From Azospirillum oleiclasticum (GTDB lineage: Bacteria; Pseudomonadota; Alphaproteobacteria; Azospirillales; Azospirillaceae), in the NCBI RefSeq assembly GCF_013423485.1, contig NZ_JABFFR010000050.1:1-64000 (forward strand): DNA of 64,000 nucleotides. The letters run 5' to 3'. The position numbers and the translations under genes were made by a program. Shown piece by piece: positions 25,277-34,877 of this stretch; position 1 is the first letter of the stretch, and every line of letters begins with the position of its first letter. Below the pieces are notes generated by a model. The model was not told the origin of the DNA. It saw nothing but the letters and a program-made list of their open reading frames with translations, and did not search any database.

Positions 25277-26458
25277 ATGTCCCGCGACATCGTCATCGTT
25301 GGCACCGCCCGCACCGCCATCGGCACCTTCGGCGGCGCGCTGAAGGACGTGCCCCTCACCAGCCTCGCCACGACGGCGGTCAAGGCGGCGCTGGAGCGTT
25401 CGGGTGCTCCGGCCGACGCGGTGGGGCATGTGGTGATGGGCAACGTCATCCCGACCGAGACCAACGACGCCTATCTCAGCCGCGTGGCGGCGATCGACGC
25501 CGGCATCCCCAAAGAGGTGCCGGCCATGAACGTCAACCGGCTCTGCGGTTCCGGTCTCCAGGCCATCGTCTCGGCGGCGCAGTCGATCCTGCTGGGCGAC
25601 GCGGACGTGGCGATCGGCGGCGGTGCGGAGGCGATGAGCCGCGGCCCCTTCATCGCGCCGGCCATGCGCTGGGGCGCCCGGATGGGCGACGGCGCGCTGG
25701 TCGACTACATGGTCGGCATCCTGCACGATCCCTGGCACAAGGTGCACATGGGCATCACGGCGGAGAACGTCGCCGCCCGCTACGGCATCGACCGCGAGGC
25801 GCAGGACGCGCTGGCGCTGGAAAGCCAGCGCCGCGCCGCCCGCGCCATCGCCGGAGGGCGCTTCAAGGACCAGATCGTCCCGTTGGTGATCCCCAGCCGC
25901 AAGGGCCCCGTCACGTTCGACACCGACGAGCATGTCCGCGCCGACGTCACGCCCGAGGGGCTGGCGAAGATGAAGCCGGTGTTCAAGAAGGACGGCACGG
26001 TGACCGCCGGCAACGCGTCCGGCATCAACGACGGGGCGGCGGCGGTGGTGCTGGCCGACGCCGCGCGGGCCGACGCCTTGGGCTTGAAGCCGCTGGCCCG
26101 CCTCGTCGGCTACGCCCACGCGGGCGTCGAGCCGGAGGTGATGGGCATCGGCCCGATCCCGGCCAGCCGCAAGGTGCTGGAGCGCACCGGCCTGTCGGTC
26201 GCCGACCTCGACGTGATCGAATCCAACGAGGCCTTCGCGGCCCAGGCCTGCGCCGTGACCCGCGAGCTGGGGCTCGACCCGGCGAAGGTGAACCCCAACG
26301 GCTCCGGGATTTCGCTCGGCCACCCGGTGGGGGCGACCGGCGCCATCATCACCATCAAGGCCATCCACGAGCTGCACCGCACCGGCGGCCGCTACGCGCT
26401 CGTCACCATGTGCATCGGTGGCGGCCAGGGCATCGCCGCCGTGTTCGAGCGGATCTGA
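25277..26458 (+). CDS. Acetyl-CoA acetyltransferase (thiolase)
   Basis: 393 residues, the normal thiolase length. The nucleophilic Cys is in NVNRLCGSGLQAIVSAAQ, the His of the NEAF region is in VIESNEAFAAQACAV, GHPVGATGAIITI is the third signature, and the second catalytic Cys is in MCIGGGQGIA. It cleaves acetoacetyl-CoA or longer 3-ketoacyl-CoA, or condenses acetyl-CoA. As the last gene of the cluster it would finish the breakdown started by the ligase and the hydratase. No acyl-CoA dehydrogenase or 3-hydroxyacyl-CoA dehydrogenase is in the window. Confidence 0.94.
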   Translation: MSRDIVIVGTARTAIGTFGGALKDVPLTSLATTAVKAALERSGAPADAVGHVVMGNVIPTETNDAYLSRVAAIDAGIPKEVPAMNVNRLCGSGLQAIVSAAQSILLGDADVAIGGGAEAMSRGPFIAPAMRWGARMGDGALVDYMVGILHDPWHKVHMGITAENVAARYGIDREAQDALALESQRRAARAIAGGRFKDQIVPLVIPSRKGPVTFDTDEHVRADVTPEGLAKMKPVFKKDGTVTAGNASGINDGAAAVVLADAARADALGLKPLARLVGYAHAGVEPEVMGIGPIPASRKVLERTGLSVADLDVIESNEAFAAQACAVTRELGLDPAKVNPNGSGISLGHPVGATGAIITIKAIHELHRTGGRYALVTMCIGGGQGIAAVFERI

Positions 26459-26466
26459 AGCTGGGA

Positions 26467-26498
26467 GAACGGCCGGTCAGAAGCTGTACCGGCCGTTC
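26467..26498. terminator. Bidirectional terminator between thiolase and autotransporter genes
   Basis: Perfect 11-bp stem GAACGGCCGGT / ACCGGCCGTTC with a 10-nt loop. The autotransporter stop codon lies in the loop, so the right arm is also its last codons. It serves two convergent genes. Confidence 0.6.
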
Positions 26499-29400
26499 AC
26501 CGCGATGGCGTAGTTCTCGTCGTCGCGGCGCAGCACCTGGGCCGAGCCGAAGACGCCGACCGTGAAGTTGTCGGCCAGCGCCGCGCGCAGGCCCGCACCC
26601 AGCACGGCGCCGTTGCGGTCGCCGTTCTCGCTGGAGCGCACGTCCACCTCGTAGCTGGCGGCGACATAGGGATTGATGGTGGGCGACACCGCGTAGGACA
26701 GCTCGCCGCCGACGCGCAGCTGCCCCAGATAGACCGAGCCGGGGTCCACCCGCAGCCCGGCGTCGGTGCTGTAGCTGTCGAACCGCTCGCGGCTGAAGCT
26801 GGTGCCGACGATGCCGGTCATGGTCCAGTCCGACACCGTGTGGACGGCGGTCAGGTTGGCGGCGACGATCAGCCGGTTGCTGTCGAAATTGCCGGTGTCC
26901 ACCACCCCGCCGCGCATCTCGCGCAGGCGGTTGGACAGACGGCCGGCCGCCACCTGCACATCGGCGCTGAAGGTGTCGTCGATGAGATAGCCGGCGTAGG
27001 CGACCAGCGAGCCGCCATGCGCCTTGCGGTCGCCGTCGTTCTGCTGGATCGACAGGGTGGACCGCTCCAGACCCACGGCAGCGCCCAGCACGAGGCTGCC
27101 GACCGTGTAGTCGGCGCCCACCAGCAGCGTGCGGCCCCAGCCGTCGAACTTGCCGCCGGTCTGCGAATTGATCAGCCGCGACGCCCCGCCGTCCGCCCAG
27201 GCGGCCAGCCCGGTGGAGCCGCCATTGCCGGCGGCCAGCCCGCTCTCCGACTCGATGCCCGCGGTGGCGCGGCCGCGGCGGGCCGCCATCGCCTCGCGCA
27301 CGCGGCCGGACACGGCGGCCACCACCGTGCGCACGACGCTGCGGGTCTGCTGCTCGGCGGTGGTGGAGATGGTTGCCTCCGCCTCCTGCGCCGCCGAGGC
27401 GGTGCCGCCGACGATCACGACATCGATGCCGCCGGTCTGTTCGGCCGGCACGACGCTGGCGGTCACGCCGTCGAGGTTGGTCTGCACGGAGGTCACGCCG
27501 GTGCCGGTGATGCCGTCGGTCGCCTGGATGACGTTGAAACGTTCACCCTCCGCCGGGGTGAAGCTGTCGGCGAAGACCACCAGCATGGTGCCGCCGTTCA
27601 GTTCCGCCGTGCCGGTGACGGCGTAGACGTCGTAGCTGCCGGCGGTGCGGCCGTTGACCTTCACCTCGATGGTGCCGGAATTGACGGTCAGCCCGTTGCC
27701 GATGGTCATGGTGCCGACCGAGCCGCCGGTCGTCAGCGTGCCGCCGTTCAGGGTGACGTGGCCGGTGATGGTGCCGGTGCCGCTCAGCACGCCGCCGGGG
27801 TTGACCAGCACGTTCGCCGACTCGATGCGGCCCGTGCTGTTGAAGGACAGCATCTTGGACAGGGCCGACGAGCCGCCGCTGCTGCCGAGCCGCACCGTCG
27901 TGGCGCGCAGCGTGGCGCCGTCGTTGACCGTCACGCTGCCGGTGCCGCCCTCGGCCGTGCTGCCCGCCGTGTAGCCGATTCCGAGTTCGGAGCCGGCGTC
28001 GAGCACGGTGCCGGTGCCGCTGAGCAGCACCGTCCCGCGGCCGCCGGCTTCGGCACCGACGAACAGGCCGCCGTTGGCGCCGCCGGAGGTGTCGATGGTG
28101 ACGGTGGAGCCGCCGGTCATGGTCAGCGAGCCGGTGCCGGCCTGACCGATCAGGGCCTGGGCGCCGCCGCTGTCCCTCTGGTCGGTGCCCGACAGCCGCA
28201 CCGAACCGCCGGACGTCATCACCATCGTGCCAACGCTTCCCGCGGCGTAGCCGACGGTCAGGTCGAGCGTGTTCAGCCGCCCGCTGTCGGTGATCGCCAG
28301 CGAGCCGGTGCCGTTGGTGCCGACCGCCACGGATGCGCTGCCGCCGCTGACGGTGACCGTGGACCCGCTGCCGGACACCAGCATCGCACCCGATCCCCCC
28401 GAGACCGAGCCCGTGCCGCCGATGGTCAGGCCCGCGGTGAGCGGAGTGCCGGTGTTGAAGGTGAGCGTGCCGCCGTCGAGAACGTCCAGCCGGCCGCTTC
28501 CGGCGCGGCCGACCTGGAAGAAGGGGCCGTTGTCGCTGGCGGCGCCGCTGCCGCTTACGGTGAGGGACGATCCGGCCCCGGTCACCACAAGCGAGCCGGT
28601 CGACCCCGATTCGCGGGCGATCTGCACGCCGGCGACCGTCTGGCCGGCGTCCACCGTCACGGTTCCGCCCTGTTCGACCCGGAAGGTGCCGGTGCCGAAG
28701 CGTCCGACCTGCAGGATGATCGACTGGTCGTTGGTGCCCGTGCCGCTCAGGGCCAGCCGCGACCCGCTGCCGTTCACCGTCATGGTGCCGTTGCCGGCGA
28801 CCTCCTGGCCGAGGACGACCGCGGCGCCGTTGGCGCTCGACAGCGTCACGGAGCCACCGGAGGTGACGGTGGCCGTGCCGGTGTTGTCGCGCCCGACGTG
28901 GAGCGAGCTGACGCGCTGGGCGGAGAGCGTCAGGGCGGACCCGGTGCCGGCGACCTCCAGCGTGCCGAGGGCGCCGCCGCGGCCGACATTCACGACCGCG
29001 TCCAGCGCGCCGGAGGTCAGGTCGACCGTGCCGCCGTTGAGGACGCTCAGGGTGCCGTTGGCCGCCGTCCCATTCCGACCCACGTTCAGATAGGCGCTCG
29101 CGGCGGTCGATTGCACCGACAGCCGCGAGCCTGAGCCGGACACCACGATCGTGCCCACGCCGTTGGTGTTTTGCCCGGTGCCACCGATCTGCACGCCGTC
29201 GTCGCCGGTGTTGGTGCCGGTGTCCTGCACCAGCACGCGTCCGCCCGCATCGATGGTGAGCCGGCCGTTGGCCCCGGCGTTCCGCCCCACCGACAGCGTC
29301 GCCTCGCCGGCGTCGTCGCCGCTCACGCCGGCCGAGATGGTCCACAGCGCGTTGTTGGTCACCTGGGCCGTGCCGGTGGCGCCGTTGCGGCCGATGTGGA

Positions 29401-29746
29401 AGGCGCTGGTGCCGTTGCCGCCGGTGCGCAGCTCGGTGCCGCGGCCGGTCAGCAGCAGGCTGCCGTTGCCGGCGCCGGTCTCGCCATTGCCGGCGTTGCT
29501 TTCGCCGATGGTGGCGAACTCGCTGACCGTCAGGATGGTGGCGTTGTTGACCGTCAGCGACCCCGTGCCGAGGAAACCCACCGTGTAGCCGGTCAGCGTG
29601 CAGGCCGTCGCTCCGGTCGCGCAGGAGCCAGACACTCCGTTCGTACCAGTGAACAGCACGTCGCCGTGGGCGGCACCGGCGAGGAGGGGAACGGACGCGA
29701 CGAGAGCGGTGGTGCCGAGAAGCACGGCACGGGCGAAGGACGGCAT
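26477..29746 (-). CDS. Autotransporter (type Va) with repetitive beta-helix passenger
   Basis: 1089 residues from the ATG at 29746 (GGAG nine bases upstream). A signal peptide (MPSFARAVLLGTTALVASVP then LLAGAAHG) is followed by about 780 residues of Gly/Ser/Thr-rich repeats. The recurring unit resembles VSGSGSxLxVSG..VGRxGTGxLxVxxGGTVT, about 40-50 residues long and read at least a dozen times, as expected of a parallel beta-helix. Two Cys lie near the start of the passenger (SCATGATACT). The last 260 or so residues are a beta-barrel translocator ending in GRYSF, with a terminal Phe as outer-membrane proteins need. No protease triad is visible. Likely a surface adhesin or biofilm protein. The bases 29747-29898 upstream show no strong promoter. 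Confidence 0.9.
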   Translation of the reverse strand: MPSFARAVLLGTTALVASVPLLAGAAHGDVLFTGTNGVSGSCATGATACTLTGYTVGFLGTGSLTVNNATILTVSEFATIGESNAGNGETGAGNGSLLLTGRGTELRTGGNGTSAFHIGRNGATGTAQVTNNALWTISAGVSGDDAGEATLSVGRNAGANGRLTIDAGGRVLVQDTGTNTGDDGVQIGGTGQNTNGVGTIVVSGSGSRLSVQSTAASAYLNVGRNGTAANGTLSVLNGGTVDLTSGALDAVVNVGRGGALGTLEVAGTGSALTLSAQRVSSLHVGRDNTGTATVTSGGSVTLSSANGAAVVLGQEVAGNGTMTVNGSGSRLALSGTGTNDQSIILQVGRFGTGTFRVEQGGTVTVDAGQTVAGVQIARESGSTGSLVVTGAGSSLTVSGSGAASDNGPFFQVGRAGSGRLDVLDGGTLTFNTGTPLTAGLTIGGTGSVSGGSGAMLVSGSGSTVTVSGGSASVAVGTNGTGSLAITDSGRLNTLDLTVGYAAGSVGTMVMTSGGSVRLSGTDQRDSGGAQALIGQAGTGSLTMTGGSTVTIDTSGGANGGLFVGAEAGGRGTVLLSGTGTVLDAGSELGIGYTAGSTAEGGTGSVTVNDGATLRATTVRLGSSGGSSALSKMLSFNSTGRIESANVLVNPGGVLSGTGTITGHVTLNGGTLTTGGSVGTMTIGNGLTVNSGTIEVKVNGRTAGSYDVYAVTGTAELNGGTMLVVFADSFTPAEGERFNVIQATDGITGTGVTSVQTNLDGVTASVVPAEQTGGIDVVIVGGTASAAQEAEATISTTAEQQTRSVVRTVVAAVSGRVREAMAARRGRATAGIESESGLAAGNGGSTGLAAWADGGASRLINSQTGGKFDGWGRTLLVGADYTVGSLVLGAAVGLERSTLSIQQNDGDRKAHGGSLVAYAGYLIDDTFSADVQVAAGRLSNRLREMRGGVVDTGNFDSNRLIVAANLTAVHTVSDWTMTGIVGTSFSRERFDSYSTDAGLRVDPGSVYLGQLRVGGELSYAVSPTINPYVAASYEVDVRSSENGDRNGAVLGAGLRAALADNFTVGVFGSAQVLRRDDENYAIAVNGRYSF

Positions 29747-29898
29747 GGCGGCGTTCTCCAGGGCCACCACGGGGGTGGGCGGCTCGGACGGGGGGCGTGT
29801 GTTCTTTTGCCGTCGATTCTACCGGAACAGGCCTGCCGGCCTACTACTTTTGGGACGCAGGGTCGTAGCGGGCGGCGAGGTGTGTCGCGCCGGCGACA

Positions 29899-31023
29899 CT
29901 ATTCGGCAAACTCCCAACGCACACTCTCGTTGTGTTGGCCGATGGTCGGGACCGGATTCGGCGCGAACGCGTCGTCGTTCCAGCGCTGCGGCGGTGCCAC
30001 CATGGAGACCGGGCCGGTGGGTGTGTCCACCGCGATCCGGCGGAGCTGGGGGTGGGTGGACAGCTCCGCCACCCCGTTGACGGAGCCGAAGGCGATGCCG
30101 GCTCGGCTCAGCCGCTCCCGCGCCTCCTCCCGGTTCATCGCCGCGAACACCGCGCCGATGGCCGCGTCCAGCGCCGGACGGTTGGCGACGCGGGCGGTTC
30201 CGCTGGCGAAACGGGGGTCGGTCGCCAACTCCGGCCTCTCCAGCGCCACCTCGCACAGGCGACGCCATTCCCGCTCGTTCTGGATGGAGATCACCACCGC
30301 GTGCCCGTCGCCGAGCGCGAAGGCACCGTAGGGGGCGATGGACGGGTGGTTGAGGCCAACCCGTCGCGGCGCCTTGCCGCCATAATCCTGGTGCAGCAGC
30401 GGCACCGTCATCCAGTCGGCGATGGCGTCGAACAGCGACACAGAGACCCCCCGGCCGCGCCCCGTACGTTCCCGCTCGTACAGCGCCTGGAGCACGCCGG
30501 CGTGCGCGTACATCCCGCAGGCGATGTCGGCCACCGACACGCCGACGCGGCCCGGCGCTTCCGGCGCGCCGGTGATCGACGCCAAGCCCGTCTCGCACTG
30601 GATCAGCAGGTCGTACGCCTTCATGTCGCGGTACGGCCCGTCCTCGCCGTAGCCGCTGATGTCGCAGGTGATCAGCCGCGGGTGCTTCGCGCGCAGCGCC
30701 TCCGACCCGAAGCCGGCCCGCTCGGCCGCGCCGGGGGCGAGGTTCTGCACCAGCACGTCGGCCCGCGCGATCATGCGGGCCAGCAGGGCGGCGTCTTCCG
30801 GTTGCTTGATATCGAGGACGATGGATTCCTTGCCGCGGTTGAGCCAGACGAAATACGCGCTCTCCCCATGCGCGACATGGTCGTACGCGCGGGCGAAATC
30901 GCCCTCGGCCCGCTCGATCTTGATCACCCGCGCCCCGGCGTCGGCCAGCCGCGACGTGCAGAAGGGAGCGGCCACGGCCTGCTCCAGGGCGATCACGAGA
31001 ATTCCGTCCAGCGGTGCGTTCAT
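29899..31023 (-). CDS. CaiB/BaiF family (class III) CoA transferase
   Basis: 374 residues. Family III CoA-transferase signatures: RLADAGARVIKIERAEGDF, YFVWLNRGKESIVLDIK, ADVLVQNLAPGAAERAG, CDISGYGEDGPYRDMKAYDL with the catalytic Asp in AYDLLIQ, and VGVSVADIACGMYAHAGVLQ. It moves CoA between carboxylic acids such as succinate and a hydroxy or unsaturated acid. It is a lone gene here, on the opposite strand to the CoA cluster but only 3.4 kb away. Substrate unknown. Confidence 0.9.
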   Translation of the reverse strand: MNAPLDGILVIALEQAVAAPFCTSRLADAGARVIKIERAEGDFARAYDHVAHGESAYFVWLNRGKESIVLDIKQPEDAALLARMIARADVLVQNLAPGAAERAGFGSEALRAKHPRLITCDISGYGEDGPYRDMKAYDLLIQCETGLASITGAPEAPGRVGVSVADIACGMYAHAGVLQALYERERTGRGRGVSVSLFDAIADWMTVPLLHQDYGGKAPRRVGLNHPSIAPYGAFALGDGHAVVISIQNEREWRRLCEVALERPELATDPRFASGTARVANRPALDAAIGAVFAAMNREEARERLSRAGIAFGSVNGVAELSTHPQLRRIAVDTPTGPVSMVAPPQRWNDDAFAPNPVPTIGQHNESVRWEFAE

Positions 31024-31120
31024 GTCCCGTCCCTGCGTCGCCGTTCGGGGGCCGGAACGTCCGGCGCGGCGTTGCCCGGGTATAGCACGGCCGGCACGCG
31101 GTCGTCAGCGCTCCCGGGGA

Positions 31121-32287
31121 TCAGGCCAGCAGTGCCGCCAGCACGGCGTTGAGCCGCTGGCGCCCGGCCTCCGTCGCCCGCAGCCGCTCCGCCGTCACCT
31201 CGATGAAGCCGCCGGCGGCCAGCCGCTCCAGCGCGCCGGGGGCCGCCAGATCGTGCAGGTCGCGGCCGGTCTCCGCCCGCAGCCGCGCGAGCGGCACGCC
31301 CTCGGCCAGCCGCAGCCCCATCATCAGCATTTCCGACGCGCGTTCCTCCAGCCCTACGGTCTCCGGCGCGTGGGCGCCATGGCCGTCGCGCTCGACGCGC
31401 TCCAGCCAGATTTCCGGGGCGCGGTGGGCGCGGGTGGCGAGCTTCGTGCCGTCCAGGGTCAGCCGCCCGTGCGCGCCGGGGCCGACGCCGACGTAATCGC
31501 CGTAGCGCCAGTAGGTCAGGTTGTGCCGGCTCTCCTCGCCCGGTCGGGCGTGGTTGGAGATCTCGTAGGCCGGCAGCCCGGCCGCATCCAGCACCGCCTG
31601 CGTTGCCTCGTAGAGGTCGCCGGCCGTCTCCTCGTCCGGCAGAACCAGCGCGCCGCGGGCGTGCAGCGGGAAGAAGGCCGTCCCCTCCTCGATGGTGAGC
31701 TGGTAAACGGACAGATGCCCGACCGCGAAATCGAGCGCGCGCCGCAGCTCCCGTTCCCAGTCCGGAACGGTCTGGCCGGGGCGGGCGTAGATCAGATCGA
31801 AGCTGAAACGGTCGAAGATCGAGCGGGCCAGCCCGATGGCCTCCAACGCCTCCGCCGCCGAATGCTGGCGGCCGAGGAAGCGCAGCGACGCGTCGTCCAG
31901 CGCCTGGATGCCGAGCGACACCCGGTTGACCCCCGCCTCGCGGAAACCGCGGAAACGCCCGGCCTCCACCGAGGTCGGGTTGGCCTCCAGCGTCACCTCC
32001 AGCCGGTCGGCCACCGGCCACCGCGCGGCCACCCGGTCGACCAGCGCCGCCACCGTGGCCGGCTCCATCAGCGAGGGCGTTCCGCCCCCGAAAAAGATGG
32101 ACGTAACCGTGCGTCCGGCCGTTGCGTCCGCGTAATGGTCAAGTTCGCGCAACAACCCCGCCCGCCAGCGTTCCTGGTCGATGCGGTCACGGACGTGGCT
32201 GTTGAAGTCGCAATAGGGGCATTTGGCCTTGCAGAAGGGCCAATGCACGTAGATCCCGAAACCGGGATCGTGGTCTACCGGAAGCAT
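31121..32287 (-). CDS. hemW: HemW, radical SAM heme chaperone
   Basis: 388 residues. Radical SAM cluster CKAKCPYCDFNSH (CxxxCxxC), then FFGGGTPSLM, LEANPTSVEAGRF, VNRVSLGIQALDDASLRFLG and FDLIYARPGQT, followed by the HemN-like C-terminal domain. Often labelled oxygen-independent coproporphyrinogen oxidase; the better name is HemW, a heme-binding protein that delivers heme. It overlaps the end of rdgB by 13 bases and is the last gene of rph-rdgB-hemW. Confidence 0.94.
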   Translation of the reverse strand: MLPVDHDPGFGIYVHWPFCKAKCPYCDFNSHVRDRIDQERWRAGLLRELDHYADATAGRTVTSIFFGGGTPSLMEPATVAALVDRVAARWPVADRLEVTLEANPTSVEAGRFRGFREAGVNRVSLGIQALDDASLRFLGRQHSAAEALEAIGLARSIFDRFSFDLIYARPGQTVPDWERELRRALDFAVGHLSVYQLTIEEGTAFFPLHARGALVLPDEETAGDLYEATQAVLDAAGLPAYEISNHARPGEESRHNLTYWRYGDYVGVGPGAHGRLTLDGTKLATRAHRAPEIWLERVERDGHGAHAPETVGLEERASEMLMMGLRLAEGVPLARLRAETGRDLHDLAAPGALERLAAGGFIEVTAERLRATEAGRQRLNAVLAALLA

Positions 32288-32870
32288 CGCTCCACCAGTT
32301 GCCGGAAGGCGTCGGCCCGGTGGCTCATCGCGTGCTTGGCCGCCGGGTCCATCTCCCCGAAGGTGATGTCGAAGCCTTCCGGAACAAAGATCGGATCGTA
32401 ACCGAAACCCTTGTCGCCGCGGGGCGGCCAGACGAGGGTGCCGTCGCAGCGCCCCTCCACCGTCTCCACATGCCCGTCCGGCCAGGCGAGCGACAGGGCG
32501 CAGACGAAATGCGCGCTGCGGTCGGCCCTGCCGGCCAGCCCGTCCTCCACCCGCCGCATGGCGGCGGTGAAGTCCTTGCCCGGTCCGGCCCAGCGGGCCG
32601 AATAGATGCCGGGGTCGCCGCCCAGCGCCGTCACCGCCAGCCCGCTGTCGTCCGCCAGCGCGATGTGACCGGCCGCCGCGGCGGCGCGCGCCTTCAGTTC
32701 CGCGTTCGCAATGAACGTGTCGCCGGTCTCTTCCGGCTCGGGCAGGCCAAGCTCGCCGGCGGATTGGATCGCGGGCACCCAGGCCCCGAGCAGCTCGGCG
32801 ATCTCCCGCAGCTTGCCGGGGTTGTGGGTGGCGATGACCAGCCGGTCGCCGGCGAATCGGCGCGGCGTGC

Positions 32871-32874
<4 letters not shown>
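32275..32874 (-). CDS. rdgB: XTP/dITP diphosphatase (non-canonical purine NTP pyrophosphatase)
   Basis: 199 residues from a GTG at 32874 that overlaps the rph stop (GTGA). Ham1/RdgB motifs: VIATHNPGKLREIAELL, ETGDTFIANAELKARAAA, ALADDSGLAVTALGGDPGIYSARWAG, FGYDPIFVPEG and AKHAMSHRADAF. It removes dITP and XTP from the nucleotide pool to avoid mutagenic incorporation. Translationally coupled to rph upstream and hemW downstream. Confidence 0.95.
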
Positions 32875-33593
<719 letters not shown>

Positions 33594-33684
33594 GGTCGTG
33601 TCCTCGGAAGTTCGGATGTGCCGGGTGTTCGGGCCGGCAAGCTAGCGCCCGGCCGCCCGCGCGTCCAGTCCCGCCCCTGACTGC

Positions 33685-33713
33685 GTTGATTCGGCGAGCC
33701 GGCCTGCCTAAAT
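33685..33713 (+). promoter_or_regulatory. Heat-shock-like promoter of hrcA-grpE
   Basis: GTTG, 18-bp spacer, CCTAAAT, about 70 bases before the hrcA start. The same GTTG-N18-CCTATAT arrangement lies before dnaK (38636-38664). It fits the alphaproteobacterial RpoH pattern (CTTG near -35, CYTATnT near -10) except for G in the first position. No CIRCE repeat is seen here. Confidence 0.5.
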
Positions 33714-33788
33714 TCCACAGGCGCGCGGTGCCGTCGGATTTCGCCGCCGGCCGCCGCACCGTCACCCGTTGACCTTGAATCAGGAGCG

Positions 33789-34823
33789 ATGATCAGCGAG
33801 CTGAATCAGAGATCGCGGGAGATCTTCCGGTTGATCGTCGACGCCTATGTGGCGTCCGGGGAGCCGGTGGGATCGCGCACCATTTCGCGGCGGCTGGGTA
33901 TGGCGCTTTCGCCGGCCACCATCCGCAACGTCATGGCCGACCTGGAGGAGCAGGGGCTTCTCTACTCCCCCCACACCTCGGCCGGCCGCATCCCGACCGA
34001 GGCGGGGCTGCGCCTGTTCGTCGACGGCCTGCTGGAGATCGGGTCGGTGACCGAGGACGAGCGCACCGTCATCGAGGCGAAATGCGCCTCGGCCGGCCGA
34101 TCCCTGCCCGACGTGTTGAACGAGGCGACCGGCATGCTGTCGGGCCTGTCGCGCTGTGCCGGGCTGGTCATGGCGCCCAAGACCGACCGGCCGCTGAAGC
34201 ACATCGAGTTCGTGTCGCTCGGCCCCGGCCGCGCGCTGGTGGTGCTGGTGAACGAGGACGGGCTGGTCGAGAACCGGGTGATCGAGGTGCCGCTCGGCCT
34301 ACCCGGCAGCACCCTCCAGATGTCGTCCAACTACCTCAACGCCAAGCTGTCCGGCCGCACGCTCGAGGAGGCCCGGACGGAGGTGCAGCAGGAGCTGGAC
34401 AGCCACCGCACCGAGCTGGACGAGCTGTCCCGCCGGGTGGTGGAGGCGGGTCTCGCCACCTGGGGCGGCACCGCGCAGGAGGGGCATCTGATCGTCCGCG
34501 GTCAGGCCAAGCTGCTGGAGGACGTGACCGCCCTGTCCGACCTGGAGCGCGTGCGCTCCCTGTTCGAAGCGCTGGAGACCAAGGAGGCGATGCTGCGCCT
34601 GCTGGACGCCACCGGCCGGGGCGACGGCGTGCAGATCTACATCGGCGCCGAGAATGTGCTGTTCCGCCATTCCGGCTGTTCGCTGATCATCGCCCCCTTC
34701 CAGAACAGCCGCGAGCGGGTGATCGGTGCCATCGGCGTGATCGGCCCCACCCGCATCAATTACGCGCGCATCATCCCCCTGGTGGATTATACAGCCAAGG
34801 TCGTCGGCCGTCTGATCGGCTGA
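33789..34823 (+). CDS. hrcA: Heat-inducible transcription repressor HrcA
   Basis: 344 residues. N-terminal winged helix: INELNQ-type start (MISELNQRSREIFRLIVDAY), VGSRTISRRLGMALSPATIR and VMADLEEQGLLYSPHTSAGR. Central and C-terminal HrcA domains follow (GLVENRVIEVPLG, SYLN-like SSNYLNAKLSGRT, GPTRINYARIIPLVDYTAK). It normally binds CIRCE repeats to repress groESL and sometimes dnaK. In operon with grpE 54 bases downstream. Confidence 0.95.
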   Translation: MISELNQRSREIFRLIVDAYVASGEPVGSRTISRRLGMALSPATIRNVMADLEEQGLLYSPHTSAGRIPTEAGLRLFVDGLLEIGSVTEDERTVIEAKCASAGRSLPDVLNEATGMLSGLSRCAGLVMAPKTDRPLKHIEFVSLGPGRALVVLVNEDGLVENRVIEVPLGLPGSTLQMSSNYLNAKLSGRTLEEARTEVQQELDSHRTELDELSRRVVEAGLATWGGTAQEGHLIVRGQAKLLEDVTALSDLERVRSLFEALETKEAMLRLLDATGRGDGVQIYIGAENVLFRHSGCSLIIAPFQNSRERVIGAIGVIGPTRINYARIIPLVDYTAKVVGRLIG

Positions 34824-34877
34824 TCCAGCGAGACCCACCCGCAAGCAGCCACCGACCAAAAGAAGCAAGTGAGCGAC

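Noticed and set aside
33594..33788. CIRCE operator upstream of hrcA
   Set aside because: No TTAGCACTC-N9-GAGTGCTAA or close variant in this gap or before dnaK.
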